Origin: Marinomonas ushuaiensis DSM 15871
GTDB lineage: Bacteria; Pseudomonadota; Gammaproteobacteria; Pseudomonadales; Marinomonadaceae
Direction of reading: 5' to 3'
Assembly (NCBI RefSeq): GCF_000521805.1
Contig: NZ_JAMB01000011.1
Location: 46,462 to 110,461 of the forward strand
Length of the DNA: 64,000 bases
Within the stretch, counting starts at the first letter, position 1. The number at the start of each line of letters is the position of its first letter. Below the pieces are notes generated by a model. That model was not told the DNA's origin, ran no database searches, and was given only the letters and a program-made list of their open reading frames with translations. The position numbers and the translations under genes are program-made. Below, in pieces: positions 1 to 8,102 of this stretch.

Positions 1-244
1 TGTCTTGGGTGTTAAGCTGAATTACTCGTGCACCGACATTGGCCGTGCGAGTCACGAGCCCTAAGCCTTCTAATTTGACGATGGCTTCTCGAAGTGGGCC
101 GCGAGACACGCCATATTGTTTGGCGAGTTCTGGCTCAGAAATTTTACTGCCTTGTGGAATATGACCTTGCACAATAGCGTTAGTAAGCTGCTGCGCAAGG
201 TCTTCAGATAAGGTGGCCGACTTGATGGAAATAAGGTTGCTCAT
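1..244 (-). CDS. GntR-family transcriptional regulator (N-terminal part, cut by window edge)
   Basis: Reading leftwards from an ATG at 242-244, the frame stays open to the window edge. It encodes about 81 residues that form a GntR winged helix-turn-helix, with the typical run SEPELAKQYGVSRGPLREAI and then a beta wing. The effector-binding domain lies outside the window, so the subfamily cannot be fixed; the head resembles FCD/FadR-type members. Two near-perfect palindromes with the core TTGTCGACAA or TTGTTGACAA lie just upstream, suggesting autoregulation. GntR proteins with this kind of site control 2-methylcitrate (propionate) genes in some proteobacteria; that link is inference. Confidence 0.85.
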   Translation of the reverse strand, partial: MSNLISIKSATLSEDLAQQLTNAIVQGHIPQGSKISEPELAKQYGVSRGPLREAIVKLEGLGLVTRTANVGARVIQLNTQD

Positions 245-260
245 AAAATATAAAACACTT

Positions 261-274
261 CATTGTTGACAATG
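261..274. promoter_or_regulatory. candidate GntR operator 1
   Basis: CATTGTTGACAATG is palindromic except for its central TG. It lies 17 bases before the start codon of the GntR gene, a position suited to autorepression. Confidence 0.55.
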
Positions 275-314
275 TAGTTAGTTATAGACTTGTTTTTAGG
301 CTTAATCAAGCCAG

Positions 315-326
315 ATTGTCGACAAT
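315..326. promoter_or_regulatory. candidate GntR operator 2
   Basis: ATTGTCGACAAT is a perfect 12-base palindrome, 54 bases (about five helical turns) centre to centre from the first site. The repeated core supports binding by the same regulator. Confidence 0.55.
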
Positions 327-488
327 GTATCTATATTTTCATTATTCTTTAGTCGTATACGGCACCTTGATGACTTTCTCAATAATGATTAACTGTGTGT
401 TTATTAAAAGGTTTTTCAGATTTATTCGATAGAATCTCTAAAAAACTGATAAAGTCATACAAATCACTCAAAATAGTACTTTTATCAA

Positions 489-500
489 GGGTCGACAATT
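489..500. promoter_or_regulatory. possible third, degenerate copy of the operator
   Basis: GGGTCGACAATT keeps the GTCGACAAT half of the palindrome at 315-326 but has lost the left arm. It sits about 100 bases before the small gene at 600. Apart from these three sites I see nothing that can be assigned in the 355-base gap 245-599. Confidence 0.3.
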
Positions 501-599
501 TATGTGGTTAACACTATCAAGTTATAAACTCTGTGTTGTTAACCATTATTTTAGATGGTTGGTTATGACGTTTAGATAAAAGCAGAAATAAGGGAAGTC

Positions 600-860
600 A
601 TGAAAAAAATTAAAAACGAAGTAGCCCTAAGTAAAAAAGCCATTCAAGTTGGTGAAAATTACGCACTAAAACGAGGTTACGCTGGTTTTTCTGCAACCAT
701 GTCTGCTAATGAAAAAACAGAAGCGATTTATCGCTTGTTAGTCTTAGATAAATTGGTTGTGGCGTTACCTGCAGACAAAGAAGACTTGCCGAATATGAAA
801 CACAAGCTTGCCTTATGGATTCAGAAAATTTTACCAAAAGACGATCCATTATTGACGTAG
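600..860 (+). CDS. small conserved hypothetical protein (86 aa)
   Basis: This is a short, lysine-rich, mostly helical soluble protein without signal peptide or membrane segment. A purine-rich Shine-Dalgarno (AGGGAAG) precedes the ATG closely. The pattern (basic helix, AIYRLLVLDKLV helix, then a closing HKLALWIQKILPKD stretch) resembles small uncharacterised proteins of marine gammaproteobacteria such as the DUF5062 group, but that assignment is from memory and tentative. It is followed in the same direction by another hypothetical gene 111 bases later. Function unknown. Confidence 0.65.
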   Translation: MKKIKNEVALSKKAIQVGENYALKRGYAGFSATMSANEKTEAIYRLLVLDKLVVALPADKEDLPNMKHKLALWIQKILPKDDPLLT

Positions 861-971
861 TCATTTGCTTTTGAAGCAAAGACACAAGCATACAAAAAAA
901 TCACAATAGGCTTTTAAATACGATAGCAGTCGAAAAGCCTCAACAGCAATGTAAATAGAAAGGAAAAACCG

Positions 972-1442
972 ATGGATAATAAAGCGCTTGCGATTGAAGC
1001 TGTGAATCTTGTCAAACCAGCCATTGAACAATTGTTTACTAAAACATGCCGCGCGGAACTTCATATCGTGATTATGAACCCACAGCTGAAACCATGGGAA
1101 GCTTCTTTTGATGATGCCATTTTGCATGAATGCACTTTAGGTACACCAGAAACGTGGCCAGCCCCTTTTGATGAATTAGCGCGTAATAAAGCAGCACAAA
1201 CGTGGCGTGATTCGGTTGCTAATATTAACCACCATACGATGCATCCTTCTTCATTACGTGAAGGCGATGTGTTGTTTTACGGTTCATTTGTTTACGGCAA
1301 CATTGTTGTCGCTTGTAGCGGTGTTGAGCCTTGGTTCGATATGTTGGTAAGTGGTTGGATCGCTGTAGCACTTGAGCAATTAACCATTAATGAATATCAA
1401 ACAACGAAAGCAGCAGAGCCAACTCGACGCTACAGAGCTTAG
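972..1442 (+). CDS. conserved hypothetical protein, remotely GlcG/HbpS-like
   Basis: A 156-residue soluble protein with a good ribosome site (AAAGGA, 7 bases before ATG). I do not recognise the family with confidence. Two features recall the GlcG/HbpS fold: a central helix with ARNKAAQTWR, and a C-terminal segment (VVACSGVEP... followed by a VSGWIAVALEQL helix) like the 'GAxGVSG...D...A..A' ending of that family. A strong hairpin lies 54 bases after the stop. Codon use looks like that of its neighbours. Role unknown. Confidence 0.6.
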   Translation: MDNKALAIEAVNLVKPAIEQLFTKTCRAELHIVIMNPQLKPWEASFDDAILHECTLGTPETWPAPFDELARNKAAQTWRDSVANINHHTMHPSSLREGDVLFYGSFVYGNIVVACSGVEPWFDMLVSGWIAVALEQLTINEYQTTKAAEPTRRYRA

Positions 1443-1495
1443 TCGTCAGTTTAGTACTGTTCTTCATTCTCTTCTGGAAAATATCTCCAAGAAAA

Positions 1496-1526
1496 AACCA
1501 AGCAATCACCAATCGATTGCTTGGTT
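1496..1526. terminator. bidirectional hairpin terminator
   Basis: A perfect 12-bp stem (1496-1507 with 1515-1526) with a 7-base loop. A-rich sequence on the left serves as a U-tract for the minus strand. It separates the plus-strand gene ending at 1442 from the minus-strand SDR gene, whose stop codon lies inside the stem. Confidence 0.7.
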
Positions 1527-2282
1527 ATTCCAATCTAGAAACGCCGCCTTGCCCTTTATTTCAATAGAATTTGTTTCAACGGAAGTCATTTCAAAAGAAT
1601 CCATAATATTTAATAACTGAGACGCGACAAAATCCGCTGTGAATAATTTTCCTTCCGGAACACCTCGCTGAAAAGGCTTCGATAATGGTGTGTCTGTTGT
1701 ACCTGGATGAAAGGCAATTAACTGAACGTTTTTGGCTCGTCTTGCGTACTCAATGGCGCTGTTTTGAACCAGCATATTTAATGCTGCTTTTGATGCTCTA
1801 TAACTGTACCAACCGCCAGATTGATTATCAGAAATACTACCAACACGAGCACTAAATACTGCCACTTGAGTCGCTTTTTTGCCTTTTAAAATAGGTAATA
1901 ATTTACTTAGCCAAAGCATTGGAACGACTGTATTAGCATGGAAGACAGCTTCTAACTGTGCAGCATTGATATCCTCTAGTTTTTTCTCTGGCATCATTGT
2001 TTCATTATGTAGAAGGCCGTTACAGATTAAAACTTTAGTAATATTCACCGAATAGGATGCGAGTTGCTGGCATATATCAGCAATGCTAGATTCGACATTA
2101 TCACAGACTAACCTGTGTACTTTATTCGTTCTTGATTGATCGTTCTCTTGCCCAATCTCTGCAGGTAAAGAACGACTAATAGCAAATACACCAAGGCAAT
2201 CTTGGTTCTTTTCAAATTGTTGAATGGCTGCTTGAGCAATCGTACTGCTGGCACCAATAACAAGAGCGTAAAAAGACGACAT
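1506..2282 (-). CDS. short-chain dehydrogenase/reductase (SDR)
   Basis: A 258-residue Rossmann-fold oxidoreductase of the SDR superfamily. The N-terminal strand-turn IGASSTIAQA (residues 9-18) is a variant of the dinucleotide-binding TGxxxGIG loop. The catalytic Tyr161-x3-Lys165 (YRASK) and Ser144 are present. The closing FHPGTTDTPLSKPF segment is typical of cell-cell-signalling (CsgA-like) or YciK-like SDRs. The substrate cannot be inferred. Its start lies 1 base after the stop of the upstream DCC-family gene, so the two are very likely cotranscribed; the 3' end lies within the hairpin at 1496-1526. Confidence 0.85.
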   Translation of the reverse strand: MSSFYALVIGASSTIAQAAIQQFEKNQDCLGVFAISRSLPAEIGQENDQSRTNKVHRLVCDNVESSIADICQQLASYSVNITKVLICNGLLHNETMMPEKKLEDINAAQLEAVFHANTVVPMLWLSKLLPILKGKKATQVAVFSARVGSISDNQSGGWYSYRASKAALNMLVQNSAIEYARRAKNVQLIAFHPGTTDTPLSKPFQRGVPEGKLFTADFVASQLLNIMDSFEMTSVETNSIEIKGKAAFLDWNNQAIDW

Positions 2283-2283
2283 A

Positions 2284-2700
2284 TTAACGCTCCTTTTTTT
2301 GGCACGATGAGCAGCCTGATTTGCCGCTCGGTTTGCTGTTCAGTTTGCTAGTAATAAAAGAAAAAGACGAAATAGAATGACGGTAGCGAGCGAAGAAAAG
2401 ATATCCAAAATCAGCGAAAACTCGAATCAAAGGCCAACGTAAAATTTGTATCCATTTATGTTTATCCACTAATTTCCATGCCAAACACGTGACATCTAAA
2501 CCTTTGATAATTTCACCATTCTGTAATTGTCCATGGAGTATTCTATCCGCTTGAACTGGGTCGATGTGAGGGAAGCGTTCATTGAAATCGATGTTGTGGA
2601 TGTCTTCTAGTATGAGTTGGTTCTGGTTATCTAAGCGCTGTAACTTATCCATCTCAGCGGTGCAAAGCGGACAATTACCATCGTAAAAAATTGTTAGCAT
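2284..2700 (-). CDS. DCC-family (DUF393) thiol-disulfide protein
   Basis: About 138 residues. It begins MLTIFYDGNCPLC, the signature of the DUF393/DCC family, whose DxxCPxC motif is thought to mark a thiol-disulfide redox site. I prefer the ATG at 2698-2700 over one 24 bases upstream, because AAGGG lies 8 bases before it and the family starts at this strand. The extreme C-terminus carries a second cysteine pair (GCSSCQKK), not standard for the family as I know it. It is the first gene of a two-gene unit with the SDR gene. Confidence 0.85.
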   Translation of the reverse strand: MLTIFYDGNCPLCTAEMDKLQRLDNQNQLILEDIHNIDFNERFPHIDPVQADRILHGQLQNGEIIKGLDVTCLAWKLVDKHKWIQILRWPLIRVFADFGYLFFARYRHSISSFSFITSKLNSKPSGKSGCSSCQKKER

Positions 2701-2834
2701 GATCTGGACCCTTTTGTATTTCATACGGTGTTTTGTATTTCATATAGAGTACAGATACGCAAAAAGAGGAAGGTTAGATCACTCTCGATAAATGGCACTT
2801 TAAAAAGTGACGGTTGGATACCGGTGCGTTTAGT

Positions 2835-3281
2835 TTATTTATAAGGATATACAATAAGTAAATGCAATACACATACGACAATGGTGACGATAAAACGCAT
2901 GTTTAAATAACGAGCGTTGGCTGATTCGTTGTGTTTTAGCGATCTTGCTTCTACCCAGAATGTACTGATGAAACCAAGAAATAATAAACCGATAGACAGT
3001 ACTGGCACGTCGATCAACAACGAAAACCAAGCGCCAATCGCAAGGAAATTACTTGTGATAAGTACATATCGACTCAATGAATCGATATCTTTGTGAATGA
3101 ATTGCCCCCACAAAGTGCCGCCCATGAAACTCAAAATAATGGCACTATAAGTGATGAACAAATGAAGTCCTGATTTCTCAAAAAAAACTTGGTTTGACCA
3201 GCTCAAATAGGTTGCGAAGACAAAAGGAATCATACCGAGCGCAGCCAGTATCACCGTGAGAAAAGAAGTAGAAGTTCGCAT
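2835..3281 (-). CDS. DUF3429-like inner-membrane protein
   Basis: About 148 residues with five hydrophobic segments spread over the whole chain. The second contains the motif FMGGTLWGQF, typical of DUF3429 family proteins. Function unknown. The start at MRTSTSF (ATG 3279-3281) is preferred to the upstream ATG because an AGG lies 8 bases before it and the extra residues would be odd before the first membrane segment. It stands alone; the next gene leftwards begins about 135 bases downstream of its stop. Confidence 0.75.
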   Translation of the reverse strand: MRTSTSFLTVILAALGMIPFVFATYLSWSNQVFFEKSGLHLFITYSAIILSFMGGTLWGQFIHKDIDSLSRYVLITSNFLAIGAWFSLLIDVPVLSIGLLFLGFISTFWVEARSLKHNESANARYLNMRFIVTIVVCVLHLLIVYPYK

Positions 3282-3541
3282 GTTAATGTGCCTATGTAAA
3301 AAAATAATGTGCAAAAAAAGTGTATATTAAAGAGTTTTATATGAATGGCGTGACAAATACCAGTTATATGGACTATTCATTCTGTTTTTTTACATACCTT
3401 TACGCTATCTACATCATACGAAACGCCATTGAGCGAAATACAGGCAAAGAGTACAATGTAAGGCTATAACAATTGCTTGAACGTAAAATCGCTTGGTTTT
3501 GCGTCTTTATTTAATAAATTCTGCTTAAGGTGTGTTTAGAA

Positions 3542-4918
3542 ATGCCAGCTAAAACAATGGATGAACTCGTCTCCCTATGTAAACGTCGTGGATTTATTTT
3601 CCAAGGCAGTGAAATCTACGGTGGTATGCAAGGTGCTTACGATTACGGTCCGCTAGGCGTTGAATTAAAAAACAACATCAAAGCGGCTTGGTGGCGTTCA
3701 ATGGTTTACGAACGCGACGATGTAGAAGGTTTGGACGCAGCGATTATTCAAAACAAACACGTTTACAAATATTCAGGTCACGAAGATACGTTTACCGATC
3801 CAATGGTGGATTGTCACGAATGTAAATCACGTATGCGTGCCGATCACATGAAAGACATTAAAGTCTGTGATAACTGTGGTTCAACGAATGTAACGGAACC
3901 TCGTGACTTCAACTTGATGTTTAAAACCAACGTTGGCCCAATGGTCGATGAAGAGTCTTATACTTACCTTCGTCCAGAAACGGCTCAAGGTATTTTTACC
4001 AATTTTAAAAACGTGGTGGATTCTACGTCTCGAGCTTTGCCTTTTGGTATTGCGCAAATTGGTAAATCCTTCCGTAACGAAATCACGCCTCGTAACTTTA
4101 TTTTCCGTGTTCGTGAATTCGAACAAATGGAATTAGAATTTTTCTGTAAGCCAGGCGAAGACGAAAAATGGCACGACTTCTGGGTGAACACTCGTAAGCA
4201 GTGGTGGTTGGATCAAGGTCTAGCAGAAGAAAACATTCAATTTGAATACGTAACGGGCGATGACCTGTCTCATTACTCAAAATCGACTGTGGATATCTTG
4301 TACAAGTTTCCACATGGTTTTGAAGAACTAGAAGGCGTAGCAAACCGTACCGATTACGATTTGGGCTCTCACACCAAAGCACAAGACGAATTTGGTATCT
4401 CGGCGAAAGTGAAAAAGAACGAACATTCTACGGCGAAATTGGCCATTCGTGATCTTGAAGCGAATAAGTGGGAAGTGCCTTTCTGTATCGAACCCTCTGC
4501 TGGTCTTGACCGTGGTTTGCTTGCGATCATGACAGAAGCCTACACCGAAGAAGAACTAGAAAACGGTTCGACTCGTACTGTTCTTAAATTCAAGCCACAT
4601 CTTGCGCCAATCAAAGTCGCTATCATGCCGCTTAAAAAGAACAAACCTGAAATCGTTGCGTTAGCAAAAGAACTTAAAAACAAGCTTCAGAAACTAGGCT
4701 TGGGTCGTATTCTTTATGAAAACACAGGTAATGTAGGGAAAGGCTACCGTCGCCATGACGAAGTAGGTACACCAATCTGTGTCACCGTCGATTTCGATTC
4801 GATCGAACAAGAAGGTGCACCTGTGACCGTTCGAGATCGCGACACAATGGAGCAAATCGTTGTGAACGCAGCCGATTTACCAGCTTATGTAGTGAACTAC
4901 TTTATCAACCAAGATTAG
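3542..4918 (+). CDS. glyQS: glycyl-tRNA synthetase, single-chain (homodimeric) type
   Basis: Charges tRNA-Gly with glycine. It is a class II synthetase of about 458 residues of the eukaryote/archaea/Gram-positive alpha2 type, not the alpha2-beta2 enzyme usual in gammaproteobacteria. Evidence: N-terminal [13 protein letters not shown] and AYDYGPLG; a zinc knuckle C91-x2-C94...C109-x2-C112; motif 2 region [12 protein letters not shown]; motif 3 [13 protein letters not shown]; and a C-terminal anticodon-binding domain ([10 protein letters not shown] onward). The ATG at 3542 is preferred over GTG 3530, because TTAAGG lies at 3525-3530. It is followed by a strong terminator. No glyQ or glyS is seen in the window. 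Confidence 0.93.
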   Translation: MPAKTMDELVSLCKRRGFIFQGSEIYGGMQGAYDYGPLGVELKNNIKAAWWRSMVYERDDVEGLDAAIIQNKHVYKYSGHEDTFTDPMVDCHECKSRMRADHMKDIKVCDNCGSTNVTEPRDFNLMFKTNVGPMVDEESYTYLRPETAQGIFTNFKNVVDSTSRALPFGIAQIGKSFRNEITPRNFIFRVREFEQMELEFFCKPGEDEKWHDFWVNTRKQWWLDQGLAEENIQFEYVTGDDLSHYSKSTVDILYKFPHGFEELEGVANRTDYDLGSHTKAQDEFGISAKVKKNEHSTAKLAIRDLEANKWEVPFCIEPSAGLDRGLLAIMTEAYTEEELENGSTRTVLKFKPHLAPIKVAIMPLKKNKPEIVALAKELKNKLQKLGLGRILYENTGNVGKGYRRHDEVGTPICVTVDFDSIEQEGAPVTVRDRDTMEQIVVNAADLPAYVVNYFINQD

Positions 4919-4945
4919 TTTTTGGATTAATAAAATAGAGATTAG

Positions 4946-4983
4946 AAATCCCTTTAAGATGAGAGTCTTAAAGGGATTTTTTT
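4946..4983 (+). terminator. Rho-independent terminator of glyQS
   Basis: Perfect 14-bp stem (4946-4959 with 4966-4979), 6-base loop, then a run of T to 4983. Confidence 0.9.
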
Positions 4984-5252
4984 AGAAACGACAACTGTCT
5001 AGCAAACTCTGGTAAGTCCAGTTTTAGATAGAAACAAAGAAACCTAAATTCAGATGTATTGAATTTTTCTGATCTTCTGTGTCTTGCTATATGTTATGGA
5101 ATCCCTTGCTAACCTTTTTCTAAACTCTCTTTCTCACTTTGTGTGAGTTTTGTATCTATGACGTTAAAAACTTTGCATATTTCAGATTCTCAACCAGACT
5201 GAGTTCAGGCAGCTAATAAAAATTCTAAATAGCTGAATGTCAGGAGGGTACT
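4984..5252. other. intergenic stretch without recognised gene
   Basis: The gap between glyQS and the gene at 5253 is 334 bases, including the terminator. The remainder is AT-rich with no open frame worth calling. It presumably holds the promoter of the gene at 5253, but I cannot single one out. Confidence 0.5.
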
Positions 5253-5768
5253 ATGAAACGTTTATTTTATAGCACAAATGATCTTGATGATGCCGAGTTA
5301 ATATCCGATGAGGTTCATAAACAGGGCATTGATGATCAGCACTTTTTTGTTTTATCTCGTGAAGATAAGGGGATTCTTTCCCACCGTCTTCATGGTGGTA
5401 ATAGCTTTGACAACACAAGTCTGCTTGCCACGAGTAAACGCGCTGGTGTATTCGCTTTTTGTATATTGGCTCTGGTGGCTATTATCGGTGTTGGGTTAGT
5501 CGATATAACGATGCAAAATTTATTGTGGCTGGTTCTGGTCTGTGGGGTTGCTTTCGCCGCGGCAAAAATGTTGGCTTCTATTGTTTGCGCATCTTTTGAT
5601 TCCTATTTTAAAGATACTTTTGATCGGCACTTAGACAATGGTGAGGTGATTGTCATTATTGATGTTACACACGATCAAAGTCCAAAAATCATGTCGCAAT
5701 TAAAGCAGCATTCCGCTGTTAGTTTTATTGCCGAAAGTTCTAATATTGAGTCACCCATTCCTAGTTAA
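5253..5768 (+). CDS. hypothetical membrane protein, two central TM helices
   Basis: 171 residues with a strong ribosome site (CAGGAGGG). It has a soluble N-terminal part (residues 1-60, starting MKRLFYSTNDLDDAE), two adjacent membrane helices (about 64-84 and 88-112), and a soluble C-terminal part with a hydrophobic strand (EVIVIIDVTHDQ). This soluble-TM-TM-soluble plan resembles small stress-associated membrane proteins in which the two flanks pack as one alpha/beta domain, but I cannot name the family. It is a single gene between two terminators. Confidence 0.7.
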   Translation: MKRLFYSTNDLDDAELISDEVHKQGIDDQHFFVLSREDKGILSHRLHGGNSFDNTSLLATSKRAGVFAFCILALVAIIGVGLVDITMQNLLWLVLVCGVAFAAAKMLASIVCASFDSYFKDTFDRHLDNGEVIVIIDVTHDQSPKIMSQLKQHSAVSFIAESSNIESPIPS

Positions 5769-5824
5769 TAATTTAAAAGACAGTTAATTAAGTTTTAACG
5801 TCATAGTTAATAGATAAAAAATAG

Positions 5825-5851
5825 AAAGCCCTGCGATGGGTAGGGCTTTTT
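5825..5851. terminator. Rho-independent terminator
   Basis: 8-bp stem AAAGCCCT/AGGGCTTT (5825-5832, 5842-5849) followed by T residues. It lies between convergent genes, and A residues on the left could also serve the minus strand. Confidence 0.8.
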
Positions 5852-5885
5852 GTTTGGAAGTGACGTGGTGCTTAAAACTTATGAA

Positions 5886-6818
5886 CTAGGCTTCTTCTAA
5901 GCTCTTTTTCCATTCTTCGAGTACCTTTATATGAGCGGGTTCTATGCCGCAGCAGCCGCCGATTATGTTGGCGCCTGTGTTATACCATTGTTGAGCGTAG
6001 TCTTTATATTCTTCTGGCGTGAGATCGCGGGAACTTTGTGTCGTTAAATTGGCTTCATGACCCTGTGATATAGGTTTAAAACTGTTGGCATAAGCGCCTA
6101 TATTGAGTGTTTTTGAATGCTTTTCTAATACGCTTTTAGCGTCTCGAATGGCTTTTTCCATGACTTCAGGAATGGAGCAGTTAAAGAAAATACCATCAAT
6201 TCCTTCTACCAATGTGGCTTCTTTTAAGATCGCTTCTATGGCGTGGGTGACAGATTCTCCAGAACGTAATCTTGCCGTTACTCCTAGTTCATCGCTTAGA
6301 GTAAAAGCGTAATAACAGGGTTTGGTTGAATCTTTTAAAACATGGGCAATGGCGCTGGCTTCTTCGATACTGGCGATGGTTTCTGCGATCCATAAATCCA
6401 CGTGTTCATCTTGTGCTTTATACAGTGTCGTTAAAATATCGAGTGCTTGATGCTTTTCAAATAAATCTGGACGATAAGAGCCAAGCGGTGGCGGCAGCGA
6501 GCCTGCTACCTGTACGGTTTGAGTGGCTGTACTGGCAACGTCTTTGGCAATGATGGCAGCTTGTCGAGCGAGTGTCGTACCTTGTTGCTGATAAAGCGTT
6601 TCACCAAGGTGAAAAGGCACACAAGCATAGCTGTTTACCGTGATGATCTCGGCACCCGCATCAATAAAATTCTGATGGGCTTGAGTGACATAATGAGGTG
6701 CTTCTATTAAGGCTTTTGCGCTCCACAATGGTTGCGAGAAAGGCGCGCCAATTCGCTTCAGTTCTCGACCAATACCGCCATCCAATATGGTTAAATTCAG
6801 TCTGCTTAAATCGCTCAT
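5886..6818 (-). CDS. homocysteine S-methyltransferase family protein
   Basis: 310 residues, a TIM-barrel methyltransferase that moves a methyl group from a donor such as S-methylmethionine to homocysteine to give methionine. It starts with LDGGIGREL (active-site strand). The zinc ligands are all present: Cys214 (FFNCSIPEV) and Cys289-Cys290 (GGCCGIEP). Length matches stand-alone MmuM-type enzymes; the sequence is diverged enough that the methyl donor is uncertain. It is divergent from the LacI gene at 7086, with a 267-base gap containing a LacI-type palindrome, so shared control is possible though unproven. Confidence 0.85.
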   Translation of the reverse strand: MSDLSRLNLTILDGGIGRELKRIGAPFSQPLWSAKALIEAPHYVTQAHQNFIDAGAEIITVNSYACVPFHLGETLYQQQGTTLARQAAIIAKDVASTATQTVQVAGSLPPPLGSYRPDLFEKHQALDILTTLYKAQDEHVDLWIAETIASIEEASAIAHVLKDSTKPCYYAFTLSDELGVTARLRSGESVTHAIEAILKEATLVEGIDGIFFNCSIPEVMEKAIRDAKSVLEKHSKTLNIGAYANSFKPISQGHEANLTTQSSRDLTPEEYKDYAQQWYNTGANIIGGCCGIEPAHIKVLEEWKKSLEEA

Positions 6819-6982
6819 TGCCGCCTTTCATATACTTAATTTTAGTTAGGGCTATTCAATCATAATGACGGATAAAAGATAATAAAACTTGATCATGATG
6901 GATATGAAATTCCCTATTCCAAGTGCTTCTCTCAAATGTTTATGTGGCAATATAAACGTATTGGATGACGTTAAAAATTGTC

Positions 6983-6996
6983 TGTAAACGTTTACA
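6983..6996. promoter_or_regulatory. LacI-family operator (perfect palindrome)
   Basis: TGTAAACGTTTACA is a perfect 14-base palindrome with the central CG step typical of LacI/GalR-family operators. It lies 90 bases before the LacI gene start, in the divergent gap. Confidence 0.75.
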
Positions 6997-7071
6997 TGTA
7001 ATACATTTTTATCACTCTAAAAGGTTTACAAGTCTTTTTTCATCAGCTAGTCTGACTGAATAATAAAAAAG

Positions 7072-7084
7072 ATAACGTTTACAT
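7072..7084. promoter_or_regulatory. second LacI-type operator next to the lacI start codon
   Basis: ATAACGTTTACAT matches the right arm and core of the palindrome at 6983-6996 and ends 1 base before the ATG of the LacI gene. Binding here would block transcription or translation start, which suggests autorepression. Confidence 0.6.
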
Positions 7085-7085
7085 T

Positions 7086-8057
7086 ATGGTAAAAACAACC
7101 CTTAAAGAGGTTTCCAAACTGGCTGGTGTTAGTATTGCTACCGCCTCACGAGTTTTGAACCAACAATCTAACAATGTTAAAGCCAGTACGCGCGAGAAGG
7201 TTCTCTTAGCGAGTGAAAAACTTGGCTTTAAGTTGGACCGTGCTGCGCGTCGTTTGCGCACCGGGGAAACGTTTGTTATTGCTTATATCCTTAATCGTCG
7301 AGATCCAGCATTTCAGTTTGTCAGTGAATTGTTACTGGGAATTACCGATCGCGCGTTGTTAGATGATTACCACGTTGTTATTGTGCCAGAGGCTGAAATC
7401 TCTCCGATAGGCTCGGTGGAGTATTTGAGCAAAAGTAATGATTGCGACGGCGTTATCCTGACCCACACCAAACTTGATGACCCACGAGTGCGTTGGTTAC
7501 AAGAACAAAACCTACCTTTTATTACCCATGGTCACACACGATGTAATATTGAGCATGATGCTGTGGATTATGACCATCTACATTTTTTACAACTTTGCTT
7601 TGCAGAACTTAATGCAAACTGCGAAAACGTCGCTTTAATTTGTCCACCTACCGAACTTACTTTTTCCACACTCATGAACGAGGCTTTTCATACTGTATTG
7701 TCTGAATTTCCGAACATTAACGGCAGTATTATTACTGGAATAAATGCGGAATCGAAGGTTGAAGAAATAGGTGTTTGGGCGAAGCGTGAAGCACATAAAT
7801 ACGATGCGGTGATCAGTTATACCGATGCGATTGTGAATGCACTTGTTGCAGCTATTTTACCTGATACGTCGACCCAAATTATGACCCGTGTGTTTGGTCG
7901 GAGTCGATCTCATATACCAGAATCTGTTTTTTTGCTGCATCAAGATCTTTATCAAGATGGTTGGGCGCTTGCTGATACGCTTATTTGTCAGTTCAAAGGT
8001 AAGCCAAAATCGAATTACATCAGTACCCCAAAAAGATCCGGTGAAATAAAAATTTAA
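7086..8057 (+). CDS. LacI-family transcriptional regulator
   Basis: 323 residues. The N-terminal helix-turn-helix (residues 4-24, LKEVSKLAGVSIATASRVLN) is a textbook LacI head, followed by the hinge (LGFKLDRAARRLRTG) and a periplasmic-binding-protein-like sensor domain. It probably represses the sugar locus downstream (DUF1479, Dabb, ABC transporter, mutarotase-like) and itself; a GTAAACGTTTAC operator and a partial copy precede it. The inducing sugar is unknown. The gap to the next gene is 45 bases, so read-through is possible. Confidence 0.9.
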   Translation: MVKTTLKEVSKLAGVSIATASRVLNQQSNNVKASTREKVLLASEKLGFKLDRAARRLRTGETFVIAYILNRRDPAFQFVSELLLGITDRALLDDYHVVIVPEAEISPIGSVEYLSKSNDCDGVILTHTKLDDPRVRWLQEQNLPFITHGHTRCNIEHDAVDYDHLHFLQLCFAELNANCENVALICPPTELTFSTLMNEAFHTVLSEFPNINGSIITGINAESKVEEIGVWAKREAHKYDAVISYTDAIVNALVAAILPDTSTQIMTRVFGRSRSHIPESVFLLHQDLYQDGWALADTLICQFKGKPKSNYISTPKRSGEIKI

Positions 8058-8102
8058 TTCTTAACCTTATTTATTATCAACCTATTGGGTGGAGTGGTTT
8101 AT

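Noticed and set aside
1390..1620. 76-codon frame across the 972-1442 gene end and the SDR gene
   Set aside because: It overlaps two better genes, one on the other strand, and passes through the terminator at 1496-1526.
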